From NCBI GenBank assembly GCA_027578815.1, contig JANBTH010000714.1:1-12329 (forward strand): DNA of 12,329 nucleotides, written 5' to 3'. This stretch comes from Coemansia sp. RSA 1804 (Eukaryota > Kickxellomycota > Kickxellomycetes > Kickxellales > Kickxellaceae). Shown one piece after another: positions 6,458 to 12,329 of this stretch. The position numbers and the translations under genes were made by a program. Within the stretch, counting starts at the first letter, position 1. The number at the start of each line of letters is the position of its first letter. A model generated the notes under the pieces. The model worked only from the letters and a program-made list of their open reading frames with translations. It searched no databases and had not been told where the DNA came from.

Positions 6458-8094
6458 TCACCGGTCGCGCATGCGACGCCGACGCTCACGTTCGCGCTCC
6501 TCCTTTTCCAAGCGACGCTCCTCCTCCTCATCCTCAAGCCGCCCGATCCTAGCACTGCGTCTGTCCTCTCGCATCTGCTGCATGACAGACACCTCCATAT
6601 CGTCGTCGTTGTCATCGTTAACATCATGGTACCGCACGCCAAACATCTCACGAATAGAACCAACACGATAGCCTCCGCCAGCTGCGCCATCGCCTTCGTC
6701 GTCAACAATAAAGTCGTCCATCGAGTCGTACTCGCTGTCATCATCATCCTCATCATCGTAGTCGTTATTATTGTTGCTGTTGTTGTTGGGCCTTGAGGAG
6801 CGAGCACGATGTTTTGGCTCGGGGTGCCGTTTGAGCGATTTGGCAAAAGCAGGCAACGCCTGGCGACTCCCGCGAGGAGAAGAGGGGCGCACAGTGCTGA
6901 CTTTGCGGGAGCGCAATGCGTCCGAGTTGGATGTCGGGCGATTACGGTTGGTGGCAGACACGCGGGATCGTGCGTCTGAGGAATGTGCAGCAGAGGCTGC
7001 TGGTGGATCGCGCGTGTTGCGGGATCGTGCGGACAGTGCTCCGGGCGGTGGATAAGGAGCAGAGCGCACAGAGGTGCCTCGCTTGGAGGCGAATTTTGGA
7101 AGAACGCCAAAGCGGTCGATTTCGCGCTCTGGGGCCGCTTTGGGCTGTGAGCGCTCTTGTCGGATAGGCACAGCTGAGGGCTTTTGAGATTTGGATACAC
7201 GTGATGATGCTGATGCTAATGGCTTTGATGCTGATGGTTTTGATGCTGGTGTGGCAGGAATAGACGGGCGTGTCGAGGAAGAAGCAGCACGGCGTGTGGG
7301 TGCGCCTGTGTCCGTTGCCTGTTGGCGTGGCCGCGACAGTGACGATACCGGCAAAGGCAGCGTGGCTGGAGCAGCATTCCGGCGTGGAGGTTGACCGGAT
7401 ATGTGTTTAGAAGCGAGAGAACGCTGATCTGAAGAGACTGCCTTTGGCAAACTCTGCAGCGGCACAGGCTTTCCCGAAGCAATGCGCATAAGTTCCTCGT
7501 ACGACAGCTGGGCCGCAGGGGCAGCATCACGCTTTGGTTTGGGTTGCACGGACTTTTGAGAACTACTGGCACCACCAGCGCTGCCATTCGTCGTCCGCGC
7601 AGACGATGATGCCCCAGCACGAAGTGGTTGAAGAGCCTGGCCACCAGTCTTGGGTCTTCCCTCTTGTTGCTTCTGCTCTGTAGCTCTCTGCGACTGGCTG
7701 CGTTTCTTGCGCACTGCCGCGTCTATTCTATCTGCATCTTCCCGCTCCTGCCGCCTCTTCTCCGCGATTGTCTTTGCTTGCACCCGTCGCTGCCGATCGT
7801 CCTCCTCCCGCTGCCGAACACGCTGCTCCAGCTCCAGTCTGCGCCGCTTCTCCTGCTCCTCACGACTGACAGGTGCTCTTTCCAAGCCCCGAGCGCTTGT
7901 TGCTCTTTTCCGCTCCAAGGCTCCTCGCTGAATGTCAATGGTGGTCTTTTCGGCCAGACGCATGAGCTTCTCAAACTATTATTGGTAAATGAGGAGAATC
8001 GGTAGTTAATTAGTCGACTGTACTCGGCTTGTGGAATAAATCTTCATTTCTCTAATAAAGCGACAAATCAGCCGTTCCTTACCTCGGTGTCCAT
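6458..8094 (-). CDS. SPT2: SPT2 family histone chaperone (two exons: 8083-8094, 6458-7975)
   Basis: SPT2 binds H3-H4 and helps re-form nucleosomes behind RNA polymerase II. The spliced product has 509 residues. Exon 1 codes only MDTE and exon 2 continues FEKLMRLAEKTT, giving the FEKLM-LA start seen in fungal SPT2. Within exon 2 the first ATG (7963) would lose this element. Residues about 30-100 are a charged Arg/Glu/Gln coiled-coil-like stretch. About 100-395 is basic, Ser/Ala/Pro-rich and probably disordered. About 400-509 is the SPT2 domain: acidic Asn/Asp run, YDSMDDFIVDDEGD (near 420-433), IREMFG (445-450), then RSARIGRLEDEEEERR and a basic C-terminal helix. The order and charge pattern match the histone-binding domain. 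It is divergent from the TBC gene (353-base shared promoter) and upstream of TAF11 on the same strand. Confidence 0.9.
7976..8082 (-). other. 107-base intron after a 12-base first coding exon of SPT2
   Basis: On the minus strand the donor is GTAAGG directly after GAG, and the acceptor is AATAATAG directly before TTTGAGAAG. CGACTAATTAAC inside the intron offers a good CTAAT branch site. The phase is 0. The joined reading MDTEFEKLM agrees with the family start, which supports the call. Confidence 0.8.
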
Positions 8095-8447
8095 GGTCGG
8101 TGTGTGCTGCAAATCCAAACAGAAGAGCGTTGCTTCTCTTGCTTCCGCAACAAAGCCAATCCAAAGAATGTACACAGAATTGAAAAGTAGGAAAAAATAA
8201 CAAAATCCAAACTACAAAAAAAGGAGAGCAGGAACAAGAAAAACAAGCCACACGAAAAATAATCCACTCCCTTATTAAGCTTTTGAGCTAACGAAACAAT
8301 CTCCAATAAGGCCCTGTGTCTGTAAAGCTTGGTCCAAAAAGGGCTTGTCTGCCATGATACCAATTTTTCTTTTAGATACTCTTCATTTCTCTTTATTCTT
8401 TCTTTCTTTGTTTTAATACAATTAACCTACTCTAGCCAACATTCAAA
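8095..8447. promoter_or_regulatory. Shared divergent promoter region of SPT2 and the TBC gene
   Basis: 353 bases, mostly A/T-rich, lie between two start codons that point away from each other. CCAAT occurs at 8156-8160, 8303-8307 and 8360-8364 on the plus strand. A long C/T tract (about 8366-8412) precedes the TBC start, which is typical of a fungal leader. No clear TATA box and no coding region are seen. Confidence 0.5.
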
Positions 8448-9833
8448 ATGACTCTGAATGGAAAGACCAAGCCCAGACGACGGAAACACGCAACACGAGC
8501 AGGATCAGCCGGCAGTCCAAAGCCCACCTCACATAGCCGCACCAGCAGCCACAGCAGCCAAACTGGCAATGTGGATTCGGAGGCCGAGGAATCCGAGACT
8601 GAACCACGCTCAAAACGCATTGCACAGGCAATTGCCAACGTGGACCTGACGGAGCTCAAGAAGCTGGCGCGGACGGGAGCAGGGCTGCAGACAATAAGAA
8701 ATCGGCGACGCGCATGGCCGCTGCTGCTCAACTTTCGGTCGCTCACCGAGTCTCTGTGGGAAGAAGGCAGAGAGAATGAGGATGAGGATGAGGAGGCGGC
8801 GCATCCGGACGAATCCCAAGTGGCGCTGGATGTCGTGCGCACCAGCCTGCCAAAGTCCACGGAATACAGAAAGGACGAGGCAGCCACAAAGAAGCGGCAG
8901 GAGCAGCTGGGCACGGTGGTATGCAGCGTGCTGCGCAAGTACAGGTGGCTCGGATACTACCAGGGATTCCATGAGCTGGCACTGACGTTCCTCTGCGTGT
9001 TTGGCAGCGAGCGGCCGGCCACAGAGGCAGCCAAGATGGTCGCGCTGTTCTTTGTGCGCGACGCAATGTCCAGCAATCTTGACAACGTACTGGTGCAGCT
9101 GAGGCTCCTATACGTGGTGCTTCGTGTAGTAAGCCCCGAGGTCCATGCGCTGCTTTCCGAGCTCGATGTGCCGCCGTTCTTTGCAATCAGCTGGGTTCTG
9201 ACGTGGTTTGCGCACGACATCGATTCATTCGACGACATCTGCCGCATCTACGACTTTCTCATCGTTAGTCCGCCGCTGCAGGTCGTCTACATGGCAGCAG
9301 CGCTCATCAAGCGCAACGAGGCTGCTGTCCTCGGCTGCGATCGTGATTTTGCTATAGTTCACACAACACTGTCTCAGTTGCCGCGGACCGTCGATGGAAG
9401 CGGCGGGAACCAGTGGCGCCACATTATTGCCGACTCGTACTGCCTGGAGCGCGACTACCCGGCAACAAAGCTGCAGCACATGGGCACCTGCCACCTGCCC
9501 AAGTTGTCGGTTGTCAACTCGTTCGAGGCAACGTGGAGACGCTTGGATCCCGCACAGCCCAGACCGTTTGTTGGACTGGTTCCTATACTTAACGGGTGCC
9601 ATCCGCTGGTCTCGGAGCCAGAACCGGCAGCCGGTGCTCGTGCTGCTGATGGTAGCAATAGGCGCACTGGTGCAAACCGCATGGCCAAGGTAATCGATCT
9701 GACCAACACCGCGCAGAAGGCACGCGATCTGGCGCTACAGCACCGGTGGCCGCTCCTCATTGCCACGGTGGCTTCTGCTACCATGGCAATGTACGCGTGG
9801 ATGCTAGTGCAGCAGTTCCAAATGCCTCCATAA
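8448..9833 (+). CDS. TBC1D20/Gyp8-like Rab GTPase-activating protein, membrane-anchored
   Basis: A single exon encodes 461 residues. TBC domains speed GTP hydrolysis by Rabs with an arginine and a glutamine finger. TBC1D20 and yeast Gyp8 act on Rab1/Ypt1 at the ER-Golgi boundary. The two catalytic motifs are visible: VALDVVR with Asp128 and Arg131 (IxxDxxR, first position Val), and YYQGFHE with Gln172 (YxQ). Arg-to-Gln spacing is 41, close to the 39 of human TBC1D20. RRRAWPLLL (87-94) opens the domain. The VPPFFAISWVLTWFAHD segment is the usual later TBC helix pair. Residues 1-60 are basic and Ser-rich. About 434-455 form a single hydrophobic helix followed by six residues, a tail anchor as in TBC1D20. 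An acidic insert (EDEDEE, 111-116) precedes the Arg finger. The start ATG at 8448 is the first after the C/T tract. Confidence 0.9.
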   Translation: MTLNGKTKPRRRKHATRAGSAGSPKPTSHSRTSSHSSQTGNVDSEAEESETEPRSKRIAQAIANVDLTELKKLARTGAGLQTIRNRRRAWPLLLNFRSLTESLWEEGRENEDEDEEAAHPDESQVALDVVRTSLPKSTEYRKDEAATKKRQEQLGTVVCSVLRKYRWLGYYQGFHELALTFLCVFGSERPATEAAKMVALFFVRDAMSSNLDNVLVQLRLLYVVLRVVSPEVHALLSELDVPPFFAISWVLTWFAHDIDSFDDICRIYDFLIVSPPLQVVYMAAALIKRNEAAVLGCDRDFAIVHTTLSQLPRTVDGSGGNQWRHIIADSYCLERDYPATKLQHMGTCHLPKLSVVNSFEATWRRLDPAQPRPFVGLVPILNGCHPLVSEPEPAAGARAADGSNRRTGANRMAKVIDLTNTAQKARDLALQHRWPLLIATVASATMAMYAWMLVQQFQMPP

Positions 9834-9859
9834 TTCATGGCCTGCAGCAGAAGGATTCG

Positions 9860-10909
9860 TTACGAGAAGAGGGCGGCAGAGACGGTTAGTGCCGCCAGGT
9901 GAACTAGCTGCTTGGTGGCCATGCCAAATACAACCATCAGGCTGGCCCACGGGACGCTGATATCGAAGAGCACAGACATTGCGGTGGAGTATGAGGTGAA
10001 GACGAGCGTGTCCAGCAGCCACGGATAGTACGGCTCGTTGTAGTCCCATATAACCAGAATAATCATCAGCACCTTGCCAAAGCTGGCAATCGTCAGAGCG
10101 GTGGCCATTGTGGCCCACCGCTTGACGTGTGTGAAGCAGCGCTGGTGCACAATCGACGCCAGCAGCACGCCCGCAAGCAGTGCAGCAGCATCAATAACCG
10201 ACAATACAAGGATAAACACGTACTGCGTAGCAAACGATAAGCGCTGGCCAAACAGCAGCTCGCTCTGGCTGCGCAGGCGGCCACCTTCCTCCAAACGGAA
10301 CCAGTCGATGTAGACGCTGAACAGCACAAGTAGGATGCCCAGCTTGGCCACATTGCGCTCCATTGCTGGCTGGCGGAACTCGAGCTTGTTGACCAGCAGG
10401 TGGCGGTACACTTGAGGCTTGTGCAGCAGCATGTCGATGAACACTATCACCACGTCGTGCTCCACATACTTGTCAGCAAAGTGCTTGCAGTTTGCGCACT
10501 GCGTCAGTCGGATGTGGCCCACGCCATACTCGGTAAACAGACATGCTACCGGCCGGCCGCACTCGATGCACACCTGGCCTGTTGTGGCCACCGCTGTCGT
10601 CTGCTGTGCACTAGATCCTGCGTTTGCTGGTTCGGCCATCAGCGGAGACTGTGGTGTCTGTGGCCCGAATGTCAGCACAACCGCTGCCAGTGCTGCAACC
10701 ATAACCAGCGCTACGAGCACGCGGTGCTGGGTGTCGCCAAGTACGTGGCACTCGCATCCCATTCGGTTGCATGTTATTGTGTCAGCCGATCCAAGCCCTA
10801 ACGTTTTGACCGATGTTGCGCTGAGCGTGCATATCAGGGTGTGTAGGTAGTACATTGGCGTCGAAAGCACCAACTCATGTTGTAGAAACACCAGCGGCGA
10901 CCATGCCAT
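9860..10909 (-). CDS. ARV1: ARV1 family ER lipid-transport protein with unusual amino-terminal extension
   Basis: ARV1 proteins sit in the ER membrane and act in sterol trafficking and GPI-anchor precursor delivery. The longest frame is 349 residues. The ARV1 homology domain begins at CIECG: Cys114xxCys117 and Cys138xxCys141 form the zinc-binding pairs, followed by ADKYVEHDVVIVFIDMLLHK and YRHLLVNK, the family's hallmark. About five hydrophobic segments follow (188-204, 229-254, 268-288, 298-317, 321-348). Other ARV1 proteins start close to the first Cys pair, so an alternative start is the ATG at 10639 (Met91), giving 259 residues. I keep the longer frame because it is open for 90 codons, its ATG is the first after a TATA box, and the extension has a clear hydrophobic segment (63-82). 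The domain is certain and the start is not. Its stop is 26 bases from the stop of the convergent TBC gene. Confidence 0.88.
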   Translation of the reverse strand: MAWSPLVFLQHELVLSTPMYYLHTLICTLSATSVKTLGLGSADTITCNRMGCECHVLGDTQHRVLVALVMVAALAAVVLTFGPQTPQSPLMAEPANAGSSAQQTTAVATTGQVCIECGRPVACLFTEYGVGHIRLTQCANCKHFADKYVEHDVVIVFIDMLLHKPQVYRHLLVNKLEFRQPAMERNVAKLGILLVLFSVYIDWFRLEEGGRLRSQSELLFGQRLSFATQYVFILVLSVIDAAALLAGVLLASIVHQRCFTHVKRWATMATALTIASFGKVLMIILVIWDYNEPYYPWLLDTLVFTSYSTAMSVLFDISVPWASLMVVFGMATKQLVHLAALTVSAALFS

Positions 10910-11392
10910 TGTTTCTCGGTTTCCAGAGAGGGACTTTACTATGTGTGCAAACTATATATATAAACAAAACACCTGCAGCGTACCCGAATGTTTACTTGCT
11001 GAAGGTGGTTGGAACAAGATGCAGGAAAAGGGGGGATGGAGAAACGCAACGATCAACAGAGAGAGAGGTTACAAGTGTTGCTATGTTGTTGTTTTTTTGC
11101 TATTTACTGTGCAGCAAGAGGGTGGATACAGTTATGCACGGTGATGATATACTGAGTTTATTCGCCCGCGTGGGCACTATTTGTTTTTAAGGAAAACACC
11201 AGAATGAAATCCGGTTAAAGGGTTTTGGGTTTTTTACACCCATCGACCTCATGGCCATATGAACTAAATCATGACAAGAAAATTTAAGAAGCCTGTCGTC
11301 CCGTACACTCTCGCAGTACTGCTAACGAGCACATCCGTTGCCCAGCCTCACCAAACCTCGTTCTCGGCTACTTTGAGATACCGTAGCCCATG
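10910..11392. other. Intergenic region upstream of ARV1
   Basis: Besides the ARV1 TATA box I see no gene. Short frames on both strands show no known motif. A hairpin with perfect 6-bp arms (GGCTAC at 11366-11371, GTAGCC at 11383-11388, 11-base loop) lies just beyond the end of the retroelement-like frame on the minus strand, where a LINE 3' UTR would be. A G/T-rich stretch near 11215-11240 resembles telomere-like repeats only loosely. Confidence 0.45.
10953..10964 (-). promoter_or_regulatory. TATA box of ARV1
   Basis: On the minus strand this reads TTTATATATATA, ending about 44 bases before the ATG at 10909. With metazoan-like TATA-to-start spacing the leader would be very short and the 10909 ATG would be used. 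With yeast-like wider spacing, transcription could start past it and favour a later ATG. Confidence 0.5.
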
Positions 11393-12034
11393 TTACTCCC
11401 CTGTGGGATGCTCCTCCTTCATAAGTCGTCGTCGTCCTGGTTTGATTCTCGATCTCTCTTTTCTCTCTAGCTGTTTCTCATTTCTCACTACCCATCTTTC
11501 TCGTATATACACCAATCTTCTTCTGTATGACATCTGTAGGGACTTTTGCACCGTCGTCTTCATTGGGTCCCTTGCTGTCCTCTGGTGTGGCTGTATGTCC
11601 ATTTGCAGAGCCTCGGTCGCCTCTTTGTAGTCTCTCTGGGTAAGTCCAGCCATCAGTGTAGTCTTCGCTATTTAGCCGTCCATCCATGCTCCTGCTACGC
11701 TCCCTGGCGGGTGTGGTCTGGGTGGCTCTGGGTCTCCTATTGTGCATGCGAGCAAATGTTCTCTTGTCTCCTTGGATGCCTCCTCTGTGTGGTCTCTGGG
11801 GCATCGCCTCATCTCCGGTTCTGGGTATGCCAGCAGGTACCATGCTGTCTCCTTCACCATCACCAGCACATTGCCTAGGAGCAGCTTTATGCCTAGTGAC
11901 TGCTCTGAAGAGTCTCTCCAATGTCTTTTTGTATGCCCTCTTTGCTTGAAACTTTCCCCTTCACTAAACCAGCTGAGGGCTGTTGGGAAATTGTCCAGGT
12001 CTATCGTAAACGCGGGTTTTTCGCGATAATTGTT
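11393..12034 (-). pseudogene. Decayed C-terminal part of a LINE-like reverse transcriptase frame
   Basis: One minus-strand frame runs from 12034 to 11393 and is broken only by a TAA at 11672-11674: 120 residues before it, 92 after. The upstream part holds KETAWYLLAYPEP, then RRCPRDHTEEASKETREHLL and AC. The order (helix with W-LL, CP, then ET-EH-LL-C) resembles the zinc-finger-like tail found after the reverse transcriptase domain in fungal LINE elements (CxxC...H...C), with the second Cys replaced by Asp. After the stop, the frame is basic and contains YRRRLVYIRERW, like the final W-rich part of such proteins. No ATG, catalytic YxDD or endonuclease part is present, so it is a 5'-truncated relic. 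The assignment rests on one short motif and is tentative. Confidence 0.4.
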
Positions 12035-12218
12035 TTATATTAATAAGTAGCTATAAAACTCACAAAAGAAAGCTTTCATCGCCACTAGAAATATTGGCAC
12101 TATTTATAGTTACCAATTATTTAGTGGTAAAAGAATACAACTATATCAATCACATCCTAATTTGAATGTTATTGTTGATGCGTATTCGGTGTTAACATCT
12201 CATACGTCATCATAACAG
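12035..12218. other. AT-rich stretch between retroelement relic and transporter exon
   Basis: The sequence is A/T-rich. A plus-strand frame of about 52 codons (12057-12212) shows no family motif. The last bases, with TTAAC near 12192-12196 and CATAACAG ending at 12218, look like a branch site and a 3' splice site, which suggests intron sequence of the gene to the right. Confidence 0.4.
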
Positions 12219-12329
12219 TATGCCATATGCTTGGCAGAGCTCACTCTTGCATCATTTATTCCGTCAAATACGGCTCGTGGTGGCGGGATCGTCTATCCTA
12301 TTGTGGAGTCGATAATCGCATCGCTTGGA
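12219..12329 (+). CDS. DASS-family anion transporter, partial exon at window edge
   Basis: After an acceptor-like CAG the plus strand is open for 37 codons to the window end. It includes ASFIPSNTARGGGIVYPIVE and then SIIASLG. PSNTARGGG followed by a hydrophobic YPI is the SNT-type sodium/substrate-binding hairpin of the divalent anion:sodium symporter family (CitT/2-oxoglutarate-malate translocator type). These carry di- or tricarboxylates or sulfate across membranes. In such proteins this copy of the motif lies well inside the first half, so some 130 or more residues should precede it. None are visible immediately upstream, where a TAA at 12213 closes the frame. Either a long intron or a truncated gene explains this. 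The family call rests on one strong motif, and the substrate cannot be told. Confidence 0.6.

Noticed and set aside
8432..8972. Minus-strand frames antisense to the TBC gene
   Set aside because: They are Ser/Arg/Cys-rich shadows of the G/C-biased codons of the TBC reading frame.
10400..10850. Plus-strand Cys/His-rich frames across ARV1
   Set aside because: These are reverse-complement readings of ARV1 codons. The minus strand carries the recognisable ARV1 domain.
11214..11244. G/T-rich stretch resembling an interstitial telomere repeat
   Set aside because: Units such as TTAAAGGG and TTTTGGG are irregular and not tandem TTAGGG, so chance is enough.
11271..11630. Plus-strand frame of 119 codons near the right end
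   Set aside because: It opposes the better-supported retroelement-like minus frame and has no recognisable domain.
12221..12329. ATG at 12221 as a start for a new plus-strand gene
   Set aside because: That frame ends in a TAA after about 30 codons and carries no motif. The frame two bases earlier encodes the DASS signature.
1..12329. tRNA genes, CRISPR arrays, toxin-antitoxin pairs or a defence island
   Set aside because: No cloverleaf-like boxes, spaced repeats or relevant protein families were seen. The content is eukaryotic housekeeping genes.

Overview
This is nuclear DNA of a fungus. The clues are GT-AG introns with CTRAY-type branch sites, eukaryote-only proteins (TAF11, SPT2, ARV1, a TBC Rab-GAP), TATA boxes with pyrimidine-rich leaders, short intergenic gaps and no bacterial-style operons or ribosome binding sites. 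Few introns, an oleate-type desaturase of fungal form and a decayed LINE-like element would suit an early-diverging lineage (Zoopagomycota/Mucoromycota type). That placement is an inference from general look only.

Layout, left to right. (1) 1-180 (+): last exon of a CDK10/CDK11-like kinase. (2) 551-2053 (+): complete bleomycin hydrolase (C1B cysteine aminopeptidase) behind a TATA box. (3) 2054-3243: a 1.2 kb gap with a poly(A) signal, a run of CCAAT boxes and a strong TATA box. (4) 3244-5025 (+): membrane fatty-acid desaturase in two exons. Its 627-base intron cuts the Cys codon of the first histidine box, and splicing restores HECGH. (5) 5233-6171 (-): TAF11, a TFIID subunit, convergent with the desaturase. 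(6) 6458-8094 (-): SPT2 histone chaperone, whose start lies in a 12-base first exon. (7) 8448-9833 (+): TBC1D20/Gyp8-like Rab GTPase-activating protein with a C-terminal membrane anchor, divergent from SPT2. (8) 9860-10909 (-): ARV1 lipid-transport protein, convergent with the TBC gene with only 26 bases between stop codons. (9) 11393-12034 (-): decayed C-terminal part of a LINE-like reverse transcriptase frame with one internal stop. (10) 12219-12329 (+): start of an exon, cut by the window edge, with the PSNTARGGG signature of DASS (dicarboxylate/sulfate) transporters.

The genes are mostly unrelated housekeeping functions: cell-cycle/transcription kinase, peptide turnover, lipid unsaturation, transcription initiation, chromatin, ER-Golgi Rab control, sterol/GPI-lipid handling. 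TBC1D20-like and ARV1 both act at the ER, and desaturases are ER enzymes too, but nothing shows they form one pathway. I see no defence system, CRISPR array, secondary-metabolite cluster or clearly new system. The least ordinary part is the right-hand 1.3 kb, where a dead retroelement adjoins a transporter exon whose upstream part is not visible. The ARV1 amino-terminal extension and the desaturase intron are the next best points.
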